From Cytobacillus purgationiresistens (GTDB taxonomy: Bacteria; Bacillota; Bacilli; Bacillales; Cytobacillaceae), in assembly GCF_030813235.1 (NCBI RefSeq), contig NZ_JAUSUB010000008.1, positions 92,586 through 156,585 on the forward strand: 64,000 nt of DNA. The letters run 5' to 3'. Of this stretch, positions 7,628 to 15,876 are shown piece by piece. How positions within the stretch are numbered: the first letter of the stretch is position 1; each line of letters begins with the position of its first letter. A program made the position numbers and the translations under genes. Under the pieces are notes generated by a model. The model did not search any database. It saw only the letters and a program-made list of their open reading frames with translations, and had not been told where the DNA came from.

Positions 7628-8512
7628 TCAAATTTGCTTTTTTAAAAAATTGATTGTAAATGCAATAAATTCTTTAACCATTTCCGATTGGGCCCGCCTT
7701 TTATGCCACACAACACCAACTATTCTTGTGCACTCAGGTTCTTTTATTTTCAACTTCGCTATATTTAGACTCTCACTTCTTTTACTTTTAATGATGGAAG
7801 GACAGAAGGCAACACCCAGACCTTTTTCCACCAATTCATAAGTGACACCTGTTTCGTCCCCCTCAAAAGCAAAATTCGGATAAAACCCTGCCTTTTCACA
7901 GAAACGCTCCGTCATATCTCTAAAGCCGTAACCAGCTGACATCACGATAAACGGATCATGCTCCAGCTCTTTTAGAAAAATAGATTCCCTGTTCGCTAAT
8001 GGATGAGTAATGGGTACGGACATTAGGATATCTTCCTCCAATACTGGATACCATTCAATGTCGTTACCTATGATCGGCACAGTCGAAATCCCAACATCAA
8101 TTTCCCCTATTTGAAGCTGATGACTCATTCTTTCTGAAGAGGCATGGTATTGTCTGAATCTCACTCTTGGCTGTTTTTCCAAAAATCCTCCAAACAAGTC
8201 TGGCAAGATTAAGGGAATGGTTACTGCAACTGTAATCAAATCATTTTGTTTTTCCGCTAAAAATGCCAGCTCTCTTTCGCCGATTTTCATTTCTAAAAAT
8301 ACTTTCTCAACAGTCCCTTTGTAAGCCTCTCCGTACTTATTTAGTTTAATCTGTCTTCCCGTACGATCAAATAGTTCATAGCCTAAATCTTGTTCAAGCT
8401 TTGAAATCATTTTACTTAATGCAGGCTGAGAAACATTCAGCTCAGCAGCAGCCTTTGTTAAATGCTGATGGCGTGCAACCGCTTCAAAATACTTCATCTG
8501 TAATAAATCCAC
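7628..8512 (-). CDS. LysR-family transcriptional regulator
   Basis: The 294-residue regulator has an N-terminal winged helix-turn-helix (residues 1-60, HLTKAAAELNVSQPALSKMISKLE) and a LysR substrate-binding domain (about 90-290). The start is GTG 8510-8512, nine bases after AAGGAGG. It lies downstream of, and in the same direction as, the GMC dehydrogenase pair, from which a good terminator separates it. Similar to GltC/YybE-type regulators; no ligand can be inferred. Confidence 0.9.
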   Translation of the reverse strand: MDLLQMKYFEAVARHQHLTKAAAELNVSQPALSKMISKLEQDLGYELFDRTGRQIKLNKYGEAYKGTVEKVFLEMKIGERELAFLAEKQNDLITVAVTIPLILPDLFGGFLEKQPRVRFRQYHASSERMSHQLQIGEIDVGISTVPIIGNDIEWYPVLEEDILMSVPITHPLANRESIFLKELEHDPFIVMSAGYGFRDMTERFCEKAGFYPNFAFEGDETGVTYELVEKGLGVAFCPSIIKSKRSESLNIAKLKIKEPECTRIVGVVWHKRRAQSEMVKEFIAFTINFLKKQI

Positions 8513-8575
8513 TGAGCAGCCTCCTTAGATTAAAGATAGGATATTCATATTGTAAAATTAAATCGCTTATCAATG

Positions 8576-8612
8576 CAAAAAACACCTGCCTTCATAAGGA
8601 ATGAAGCCAGGT
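8576..8612 (-). terminator. Terminator of the GMC dehydrogenase operon
   Basis: ACCTGCCTTCAT and ATGAAGCCAGGT pair with one C-C mismatch around AAGGA. On the minus strand a T-run (TGTTTTTTG) follows. Confidence 0.75.
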
Positions 8613-8629
8613 ATTTATAGGAAATAGTA

Positions 8630-10345
8630 TTAAACTAGAGATCCTCCATCCTTCATATATCGAATGATTCCTTCTGCAGCTCTGTAAGATAGCGCACCTA
8701 ATGTACCAGTAGGATTAAAGCAGCTATTATGAGGAAATGCTGAGGCACCCGCTACAAATACATTTTCAGCATCCCACATTTGCAAATAGGAATTAACAGC
8801 AGAAGTTTGCGGGTCTGCCCCCATTATGACGCCTCCTGTATTATGCGTGTTCGTGTCTTTATTTACATTAAACGGCGCTTGTTCTTCAGAGGTTTCGATA
8901 TGATCCGGACCTATATTCTCTGCTATGTTTCTCGTCACCTTTGACATATACTTAACCATTTCTTTATCCTGCTCAGTATAATCATAGGTCATCCGTAATA
9001 AAGGCATACCGTATGCGTCTTTATAGGTTGGATCGAGATCCAGATAATTTTGTTGATGGGGTAAGCTCGCACCTTGTATCTTAACAGGAAACGTGCTGTT
9101 TGCATATTTAATCGATTGCTTTTTAAATTCACTACCCCATGATGCTGTACCATTTGGCACTCTGTTGACTGCAATCGGACGGTCGCCATATTGGGTGGTC
9201 CGAATACCAGCTCCATGAATGAAATTTTCATTCGTGTGATCAAAATTATCCCCTGTAAATTCAGCAATTTCTATGCCTAGTGCTCCAGCACCTCCATATA
9301 AATTGAACTCTTTATTATCGAAAAATAGTGTAGAGCCACCTGCAGAGATTTGGTAGGCGTAGTTTTTACCAACAGCACCTGCACCTGTTTGCGGGTCATA
9401 TGGCTTGCCAAGATTTGAGTTAAGCAATAGGCGTACATTGTTAAATACATAGCTCGCGATAACTACGACTTCTGCAGGCTGTTCAAACTCTTCTCCTGTT
9501 AGTGTATTTACATAAATAACGCCAGTAGCTTTTTGACCGTCATTCACAATTTTTGTGACATTGGAATGTGTACGCAAGTCAAGATTTCCAGTCTGCTTCG
9601 CTACAGGAATAACGGTTACAACCGGGTCCGCTTTTGCCCCATATTCGCACCCAAAGTTCTCACAATAAGCACAATATTGACAAGCACTTCGGCTAATGCC
9701 ATCTGGATTTGTGTAATTTTCAGACAGGTTTCCAGAGGGCAAAATATAGGGTTTATAGCCGAGCTTTTTTGTAGCCTTTTCAAACTCTTCCATAATCGGC
9801 GTTTTCAACATCGGTCCAGTCGGATAAGGATTTGACCTTTTGCCATATAGCTCTACGGTTTCACCAGAGATACCTGCCATCTTTTCAAAAGTATCATAAT
9901 AGGGCTCTAATTCATCATAAGTCATGCCCCAATCCTGGACAGTATAGCCTTTTTTTATTTTGTTTTTTCCGTAGCGCTTCTCTGTCAGCGTTTTTATTTC
10001 AAAGTCATAGGGTAAAAAGCGGTAAGTTTGTCCGTTCCAGTGGCTTCCTGCACCACCGATACCATCTCCGACGATAAATGTGCCGTAATGCCTCATCGGT
10101 AAAGCTCTCGTCTTACTATTATTACGTGAAGTAATTGTTTCTTTTGATAAATCCTGCATCAGTTCTGTTCGATGCTGAAAGCGAAGCTCATCATGCCCCA
10201 TTGAGTAATCCTGTGTTGATCTTGCTTTTCCCCGCTCAAGACCAACAACCTTCAACCCTGCCTTTGTTAATTCTGAGGCAATGATGCCTCCTGCCCAGCC
10301 CATACCTACAATAACAACAGGCACTTTAGGTAACTTTGTACTCAT
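8630..10345 (-). CDS. GMC-family FAD oxidoreductase (gluconate 2-dehydrogenase-like catalytic subunit)
   Basis: The 571-residue flavoprotein has the dinucleotide-binding motif VVIVGMGWAGGIIASEL near the N-terminus and the GMC C-terminal segment with HNTGG and the conserved FPHNSCFNPTGTLGALSYR. It oxidises a sugar or polyol alcohol group, probably reaching periplasm-equivalent space with its Tat-exported partner encoded just upstream. Frame 8630-10363 opens earlier, but AAAGGA sits ten bases before ATG 10343-10345. The two genes are 21 bases apart and form an operon. No membrane cytochrome c subunit is seen nearby, so the electron acceptor is unknown. Confidence 0.88.
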   Translation of the reverse strand: MSTKLPKVPVVIVGMGWAGGIIASELTKAGLKVVGLERGKARSTQDYSMGHDELRFQHRTELMQDLSKETITSRNNSKTRALPMRHYGTFIVGDGIGGAGSHWNGQTYRFLPYDFEIKTLTEKRYGKNKIKKGYTVQDWGMTYDELEPYYDTFEKMAGISGETVELYGKRSNPYPTGPMLKTPIMEEFEKATKKLGYKPYILPSGNLSENYTNPDGISRSACQYCAYCENFGCEYGAKADPVVTVIPVAKQTGNLDLRTHSNVTKIVNDGQKATGVIYVNTLTGEEFEQPAEVVVIASYVFNNVRLLLNSNLGKPYDPQTGAGAVGKNYAYQISAGGSTLFFDNKEFNLYGGAGALGIEIAEFTGDNFDHTNENFIHGAGIRTTQYGDRPIAVNRVPNGTASWGSEFKKQSIKYANSTFPVKIQGASLPHQQNYLDLDPTYKDAYGMPLLRMTYDYTEQDKEMVKYMSKVTRNIAENIGPDHIETSEEQAPFNVNKDTNTHNTGGVIMGADPQTSAVNSYLQMWDAENVFVAGASAFPHNSCFNPTGTLGALSYRAAEGIIRYMKDGGSLV

Positions 10346-10366
10346 GATTGTCAATCCTTTCATTGA

Positions 10367-11131
10367 TTAATGGCCCATATGACTGTTTAGGCTTTGCGGC
10401 TTCTTCTCTACAAATGAATTGCTTTGAATGTCATTCGTATAACTCATATAAGAACCTGGATACTTCCTCATCTTCCAGCCTTTCATCTCTTTGTTTCCTC
10501 CATATAAAGGATCCGCATATGCTCCTTCTATCGTCAATGTTCGCAGCATCGAAAAGAAATGTGATGAGGAGATACCTGAAAGTTTATATTTCTCGCCACT
10601 TTCAAAGTCAGTTAGCACCTCATCCTGTTCATTTACTTCTAGCTCAATAAAGTTTTTCTTGAACTTTTTATTGCTGTACTTGTCCAAACCTTCAAGGCCT
10701 AAAAGGAATAAATCCTTACGCAATAGTCGCAGCTGAGTCCCTTGAAGCTGATCTGGAGAATAAAAAGGACCTTGCATATAATCCTTTACATTTGCACCCC
10801 ATGGACTTGCCAGCTGATGATCTATATAAATGGCGACATTTAATTCAATCGCACCAGGTCCTAATTCATCTTTAGGAAAGATCCGTTCAGCTGCGGCAGC
10901 TGTCAATCGATATTGATCCATCGTGAAAAACATTAATGCTTCATTAGGATAAGACACTGGCTCTTGAGGTGATGTATGTACATGCTCAGAGGATCCTCCA
11001 GTATTCACACCTAAAAGATTTGCCACTGCCCCGCCCAAAACGATACCGCCAACAGTCAATCCTGAATTTTTCAAAAATGTACGTCTTGATTTAAGATGAT
11101 GATCCACTTTTTGATTTTCATTTTCAGACAT
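10367..11131 (-). CDS. Gluconate 2-dehydrogenase subunit 3-family protein with Tat signal
   Basis: The 254-residue protein begins with a twin-arginine signal (SRRTFLKNSGLTVGGIVLGG, Arg-Arg near residue 15). A subunit-3 domain follows, with LTAAAAERIFPKDELGPGA and YIDHQLASPW, the family's typical opening. In known dehydrogenases this small subunit helps fold and carry the FAD subunit through the Tat pathway. The start at ATG 11129-11131 follows GGGGGG. The downstream GMC gene lacks its own signal peptide, consistent with hitch-hiker export. Confidence 0.88.
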   Translation of the reverse strand: MSENENQKVDHHLKSRRTFLKNSGLTVGGIVLGGAVANLLGVNTGGSSEHVHTSPQEPVSYPNEALMFFTMDQYRLTAAAAERIFPKDELGPGAIELNVAIYIDHQLASPWGANVKDYMQGPFYSPDQLQGTQLRLLRKDLFLLGLEGLDKYSNKKFKKNFIELEVNEQDEVLTDFESGEKYKLSGISSSHFFSMLRTLTIEGAYADPLYGGNKEMKGWKMRKYPGSYMSYTNDIQSNSFVEKKPQSLNSHMGH

Positions 11132-11258
11132 ACGAATACCCCCCATAAAAAATAAAACAATCATAAATTATTTCGAAAAGAAAAATTCATTAATTCGAGA
11201 TAATTGTTCAAACAGTCTCTTCTTAAATTACTACTTCTCCGACTATTCTATCTAGACG

Positions 11259-11516
11259 TTAAAAAAGCATTTCCCAACTAAACACGATCGAATAGATGAG
11301 AGTGACAGCAATTAAAGCAAATGTAAAAAGGAAAGACCGTTTCCCTAGCCAAGAAATTAAAATAATTGCAAGTCCTATACTGGCTGCTATAAAGCTTAAC
11401 CCAGGGAATTCAGGCATGTATAATGAGAGGAAGTAGCCAAAATTAGCAATGATAAATATCGGTGCAATCACCTGATTCAACATCCTAATCTCAGAATAAG
11501 CGTGATGATTCTCCAA
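11259..11516 (-). CDS. Small membrane protein of unknown function
   Basis: About 85 residues with three hydrophobic helices (VIAPIFIIANFGYFLSLY, FIAASIGLAIILISWL and FLFTFALIAVTLIYSIVF). The frame opens at 11558, but AAAGGAGG followed by seven bases points to TTG 11514-11516. It lies upstream of the dehydrogenase pair, separated by about 125 bases. I do not recognise the family; a role as membrane partner of the dehydrogenase is possible but unsupported. Confidence 0.6.
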   Translation of the reverse strand: MENHHAYSEIRMLNQVIAPIFIIANFGYFLSLYMPEFPGLSFIAASIGLAIILISWLGKRSFLFTFALIAVTLIYSIVFSWEMLF

Positions 11517-11670
11517 GAATGCTCCTCCTTTGACTTTTATTCTGTTAATGTTCTGCATAACAACAGCCTTCTCGGGTGAGAGAAGGAATATTAAGAATTA
11601 TTTATATGACTACAATTAACTCAAGGACAATTATACTATCTGAATAGTATTAAATATAATACATATTTGC

Positions 11671-11706
11671 ACAATAAATCATAACCATATGGTTATGATT
11701 TATTGT
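11671..11706. promoter_or_regulatory. 36-bp perfect palindrome
   Basis: The 18-base half ACAATAAATCATAACCAT is followed immediately by its exact reverse complement, centred on CATAACCATATGGTTATG. It lies in a 340-base gap, upstream of the 11259 gene and its operon. It could be an operator for a dimeric regulator or an RNA hairpin without a loop. Confidence 0.6.
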
Positions 11707-11861
11707 TTAATTGAACATATTCACTGTAGAATAATGACTGTACATGAGCATGAGAGTTCACTAATTTGAGAGAATATAAGATTGAAGTGTAGACTCTGGG
11801 AGTTAAGAAGATTAGTTGGGTGCGTACTTCATACTCTTCTTTTCTAATCCTTTAAAAGCGC

Positions 11862-11887
11862 AAAAAAAAAACCTCTTGGTTGAGAGG
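11862..11887 (-). terminator. Terminator of the 11901 gene
   Basis: On the minus strand CCTCT pairs with AGAGG around a short loop and runs into T10 (plus-strand A10, 11862-11871). Confidence 0.7.
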
Positions 11888-11900
11888 CTCTCGTTCTATA

Positions 11901-12296
11901 TTATGGTTTTTCTACATTTGAATTAGTAAAAGTAAGGATTAAGAAAAATAAAAAGCTTAACAATAAGATACTGCCGCCAACGATATAAAAAATCGTGTTT
12001 ACAACATCAGGCAAGAAGGCTGGTTTAAAAATAAACATTGCCATTCCTCCAGTCAGCCCAATGGACCCTATAACAGCTGACCCTACATGGAGTTTAGCAA
12101 GCAAGCCCAGTTTTGGCGTGAATACTTTATAATAGACCGCCCAGGCAAATAGTGAAAGCCAGCCAACAACCAAGCTATGGGCATGAATGGGCTTATATAA
12201 GTAACTGCCCTCTCCTGCCATATGTGAGCCTAAAAATGCGCCAACTAGTGCAAATATTGCGGATAATCTTAATAAAAGCTTACTATATTTATTCAT
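11901..12296 (-). CDS. Four-helix membrane protein resembling a fragment of heme-copper oxidase subunit I
   Basis: The 131-residue protein has four predicted transmembrane helices. Its histidines occur at helix ends, including SHMAG, PIHAHSLVVGW and KLHVGS. The HAHxxxxGW pattern is like helix II of heme-copper oxidase subunit I, and relatives in Bacilli are sometimes named cytochrome c oxidase. The protein is far too short for a catalytic oxidase subunit. It may bind heme or act in nitric-oxide or oxygen physiology; that is an inference. It stands alone with its own terminator. Confidence 0.6.
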   Translation of the reverse strand: MNKYSKLLLRLSAIFALVGAFLGSHMAGEGSYLYKPIHAHSLVVGWLSLFAWAVYYKVFTPKLGLLAKLHVGSAVIGSIGLTGGMAMFIFKPAFLPDVVNTIFYIVGGSILLLSFLFFLILTFTNSNVEKP

Positions 12297-12488
12297 ATAA
12301 TTCCCCTCTTTTCATCAATATAAATATAAGTTCAATTCAAGTATATATTATTATAAAGTATGAAAGTTGTCTCATGAACACCTTTCCTTTACTTCTCCTT
12401 CAATTTACAAGATGAATATGAACGGAATATGAATAGAAATTTACAATTGAATCAATCGATTTTACTTTTTTATAATTAAATTCGATTA

Positions 12489-13874
12489 CTATAAATCCGC
12501 ATTTTTTGGAAGAATGATGGTAAAAGTTGTTCCTTTTGTTTTTTCACTTTCAACAAATATCTTGCCATCATGCAGTTCTATAATTGATTGAACTATGGCT
12601 AAGCCTAATCCGGTACCTTTAACCGCTCGATTCCTTGATATATCTGCACGATAAAGGCGTTCAAAGATTCTCTCAATTTCAGCGTTAGTTAAACCGATGC
12701 CATCATCTTGGAAATGAATATGCACACTATCTGCTTTCTCTTCTAAACGGATATCTATTTCGCCATTTTCATCACTATATTTTATCGCATTCGTCATCAA
12801 ATTTTCCCATATGGAATAGAGCAATGACGGGTCGCCTGTATATTGAAATGGGGGCAAAGCATAGCTCACCATTATTCCCTTTTCCTCTAAATACCATTGA
12901 TTTTGTTTAATGACGAGTTTTATCTGATCGCTTATATCAAAAGATGATCGGTTGACCAAATCCTTTTTCGTATCAATAGACGATAATAGTAATAGTTGAT
13001 TCGTCAAGTTTGATAAGCGGTCGACCTCTCCCTCTACTACATGAATATAATCTCTTTCTTCTGCTGATAATGTTTTCTTTTTAAACAGATTTAGGTACCC
13101 TTTAATGTTGGATAATGGCGATTGAATATCATGAGAAATATTAGAAATAAATTCCTTTCTCATTTCATTAGCTTTATCTAGTTTCCTGGCCATTTTCATA
13201 AAACTTGCTGAGAGCTCACCAATTTCATCTTTTTGTGAAGTATTAAGCTGAATGCCAAACCTTCCATCTGCAATAATTGCGGTTGCCTCATTTAATTTAC
13301 TAATCGGTTTCACAATATACTTCGTACTAATTAATACAAAAAGGATGCTGAGCACAAGAATTCCGAAAAGTAACCAACCAAACATGATATGCATTTCACT
13401 AAATAATAATTTAATATCCGGTCTAATGAAAAGTGCATATGTATGACCTCCATGTTCAAATTGAACACCGACTGAATTCTTTAATTCGTTGGCAAAGAAA
13501 CCCGTTACAAATGTTGTAATTGGGAAGTTGGATATGCCGTGATAAATATCTCCTCTCAAAACCTGACCGACCGCAGTATTGGGCAAGTTCGTTTCACGGT
13601 ACTCTGCTCCATAAAAACGATGATCATTCTGTCCATCTGTTACATAAAGCTGATAACCGATATCGCCAATATGGTGCAAATATTCATCAATATTTAATTG
13701 TTGATGATGATTTAAAAAAGCCACTAATTCTAAACCGATATTCGTTACTTTTTCATCATTCAGCGGTTTAAGGGTTTTTTGATAATACAGATTCGAAATA
13801 AAAAAAGAAAGCAAACTGCTAATAAGCATGATCACAATTGTGGTGATGGCAATTTTTGAATATAAGGTTTTCAT
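12489..13874 (-). CDS. Sensor histidine kinase (HAMP, HisKA, HATPase)
   Basis: The 461-residue kinase has transmembrane helices at about 7-28 and 164-185 flanking an extracellular sensor of about 135 residues. A HAMP linker (about 186-238) follows, then a HisKA domain with phospho-acceptor His248 in NISHDIQSPLSNIKG. An HATPase domain shows the N box (ENLMTNAIKYSDENG), DDGIGL and GTGLGLAIVQ. Its ATG overlaps the TAA of the response-regulator gene by one base (TAATG), so the two are translationally coupled. The signal is unknown. Confidence 0.93.
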   Translation of the reverse strand: MKTLYSKIAITTIVIMLISSLLSFFISNLYYQKTLKPLNDEKVTNIGLELVAFLNHHQQLNIDEYLHHIGDIGYQLYVTDGQNDHRFYGAEYRETNLPNTAVGQVLRGDIYHGISNFPITTFVTGFFANELKNSVGVQFEHGGHTYALFIRPDIKLLFSEMHIMFGWLLFGILVLSILFVLISTKYIVKPISKLNEATAIIADGRFGIQLNTSQKDEIGELSASFMKMARKLDKANEMRKEFISNISHDIQSPLSNIKGYLNLFKKKTLSAEERDYIHVVEGEVDRLSNLTNQLLLLSSIDTKKDLVNRSSFDISDQIKLVIKQNQWYLEEKGIMVSYALPPFQYTGDPSLLYSIWENLMTNAIKYSDENGEIDIRLEEKADSVHIHFQDDGIGLTNAEIERIFERLYRADISRNRAVKGTGLGLAIVQSIIELHDGKIFVESEKTKGTTFTIILPKNADL

Positions 13875-14551
13875 TAATTGACCTCCAGTGAATAGCCTAC
13901 TCCTCGGATGGTTTTTATGCTGACAGCTATACCTAGTTTCGTAAATCTTTCTCTTAACCGCTTAATATGTACATCTACAGTCCGTTCATCTCCTTCAAAA
14001 CCCAGACCCCAGACATTTTCAATTAATTGCGCTCGGCTGAACACTTGGTTCGGACGTGAAGCAAAGAAATGAAGCAAATCAAACTCCTTTAATGGAAGGA
14101 TGTATGTTTTTCCGTTTACTTCTACTTCGTAGCTTTTTTTATTTATAAATAATGGGCCGGCCTTCACACTCGATTCCGCTGCTTTACCATACCTTCTTAA
14201 TAGTGCATTCACTCTAAAAAGGAGCTCTTTAGGCTCGAATGGCTTTACTAAATAATCATCTGTACCAAGAAGATAGCCCTTTTCCTTATCCTCTATTTGG
14301 CCTTTTGCAGTTAATAAAATAACCGGAATATCGTAATTGGTACGAATCTGCTCTGTTAGTCCGTATCCGTCCAAATTAGGCATCATTATATCAGCTATCG
14401 CTAAATCGAAGTCTCTTTTTTCGAGCTCAGCCAATGCTTCATTTCCATCTGCTGCTTCAACTGCACGAAATCCTTCCTTTAACAATAAATCCTTCACTAA
14501 ATATCTGACATGCTGATCATCGTCAACGATTAAAACAGTCTTCATTTTCAA
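13874..14551 (-). CDS. OmpR/PhoB-family response regulator
   Basis: The 225-residue regulator has a receiver domain (1-120) with acidic pair Asp10-Asp11, phospho-acceptor Asp54 in IADIMMPNLDG and a conserved LVKPFEPKELL lysine loop. A winged-helix effector domain (about 130-225) contains ENVWGLGFEGDERTVDVHIKRLRE. It is cotranscribed with the kinase encoded directly after it. Target genes are not evident; no direct repeat typical of its binding sites was identified here. Confidence 0.93.
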   Translation of the reverse strand: MKMKTVLIVDDDQHVRYLVKDLLLKEGFRAVEAADGNEALAELEKRDFDLAIADIMMPNLDGYGLTEQIRTNYDIPVILLTAKGQIEDKEKGYLLGTDDYLVKPFEPKELLFRVNALLRRYGKAAESSVKAGPLFINKKSYEVEVNGKTYILPLKEFDLLHFFASRPNQVFSRAQLIENVWGLGFEGDERTVDVHIKRLRERFTKLGIAVSIKTIRGVGYSLEVN

Positions 14552-14679
14552 TCCCTCTATTCTTTTTATCTACATTCGTAGGCTGACTTTTTGACTTATG
14601 GCGGACATGCCCAATCCATGAACGTGGGTTAAATCCTACACACCAGTGGGACCGAGCGCATGTGACTCATCTCTTATAC

Positions 14680-14768
14680 CTTTTGCGCTTCTCTTTGTCC
14701 AGCTTCGGCGGCTAGCCCCTCGAGGCCTTTAGCTTGTCGGGGCTGGGCGAGCTGCCTGCGCTTTTCTT
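14680..14768 (-). repeat. Dispersed hairpin repeat, copy 1
   Basis: Read on the minus strand it begins AAAAGCGCA, contains CCCCGACAAGC and CCTCGAGGGGCTAG, and ends GAAGCTGGACA. These landmarks recur in copies near 18125, 48111 and 48268. It lies between the response-regulator gene and the nrdF terminator. Confidence 0.7.
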
Positions 14769-14773
14769 ATAAA

Positions 14774-14804
14774 AATAAACCTTGCAGTATTTGCAAGGTT
14801 TATT
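14774..14804 (-). terminator. Terminator of the nrd operon
   Basis: AATAAACCTTGCA and TGCAAGGTTTATT form a perfect 13-base stem with a five-base loop, directly after the beta-subunit stop. Confidence 0.8.
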
Positions 14805-14811
14805 ATATGTG

Positions 14812-15852
14812 TTATAGTTCGTCAAATCCATTATCAACTTGATTTACTTTTGTATATTGTCTTGATTTCTGCTCGAAAAAGTCTGATTTACCTTGATCGA
14901 CTTCTTCATAGGCAACAATCCATCGAAGAGGATTCTTGCGGTAGCCTTCGAAGGGTCTTTCAAAACCTAGCTGATTGCTTCTAACATTGGCATAGAACTT
15001 AATATAAGCTTCTAAGTCACTGATTAAAATACCATCCATTTTATCTCCAATGATATAATGGGCCCATTCAATTTCAAGCTCGGCCGCTTCTTTAAATGTT
15101 TCTTTTACAAATTCTTGCAACTCTAATGTGTTTAGTTCCGGGTTTTCATTCAGTATTTCTTTAAATATCTTCACAAATAAATCAACATGGATCTGTTCAT
15201 CACGATTAATATAATTTATCATCGTTGAAGTCGAAACCATCTTCTGATTGCGAGCAAGATAATAAAAGAAGGCAAAACCTGAGTAAAAGAATAACCCTTC
15301 GAGAACTACATCATATACTATGGATTTTAATAAGTTTTCAGCTGTTGGGTTTTCTGCAAAATCTTTATAACCGTTCGTAATAAAGTCATTTCTTTTTCTC
15401 AATGTTGGCTCTGTTCTCCAATAATCAAACACTTCATCCTGTTTCTTTTTAGGAACAAGCGAGGAAAGGATATAAGAATAGGAATGATTGTGAATCACTT
15501 CTTGTTGTGCCAAAATGATCATCAATGCAGACAGGCTGGAATCTGTCAGATAGTCTGCTGTTTTCCCCGCATAGTCGGTTTGAATGCTATCAAGCAATGC
15601 TAACAGACCGATAATCTTTAAAAAGGCATCTTGTTCGTCATCAGTTAATTGAGGGAATTGCCTTATATCCTGAGACATATTTATTTCAAAAGGTGTCCAA
15701 AAATTTGCGAGCATTTTTTTATATTTCGGGTACGCCCATGAATATCTGACATCATCCCAATTTAGAATATTTGAGCATTCACCATTTAAAATCCCTGTGG
15801 AACGGTTGGGTGCCTCGTGATTCATAATCGGGCGTTTTTTTATAACATCCAT
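14812..15852 (-). CDS. nrdB: Class I ribonucleoside-diphosphate reductase, beta subunit
   Basis: The 346-residue radical-generating subunit reduces nucleotides together with the alpha subunit. Diiron ligands and the radical tyrosine are visible: Asp88 (LLDSIQTDY), Glu118 and His121 (QEVIHNHSY) and Tyr125, plus the later EGLFFYSGF and RDEQIHVDLF motifs. The C-terminal tail NQVDNGFDEL is the alpha-binding peptide. The start ATG 15850-15852 is 24 bases after the alpha-subunit stop. Sequence style is closer to NrdB than to NrdF, but the symbol is tentative. Expression is controlled through the cobalamin riboswitch upstream. Confidence 0.9.
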   Translation of the reverse strand: MDVIKKRPIMNHEAPNRSTGILNGECSNILNWDDVRYSWAYPKYKKMLANFWTPFEINMSQDIRQFPQLTDDEQDAFLKIIGLLALLDSIQTDYAGKTADYLTDSSLSALMIILAQQEVIHNHSYSYILSSLVPKKKQDEVFDYWRTEPTLRKRNDFITNGYKDFAENPTAENLLKSIVYDVVLEGLFFYSGFAFFYYLARNQKMVSTSTMINYINRDEQIHVDLFVKIFKEILNENPELNTLELQEFVKETFKEAAELEIEWAHYIIGDKMDGILISDLEAYIKFYANVRSNQLGFERPFEGYRKNPLRWIVAYEEVDQGKSDFFEQKSRQYTKVNQVDNGFDEL

Positions 15853-15876
15853 TTTATTAAACTCTCCTAACTTTTT

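Noticed and set aside
12152..12415. 87-codon plus-strand frame
   Set aside because: It is antisense to the 11901 gene and its AT-rich leader, with no start signal.
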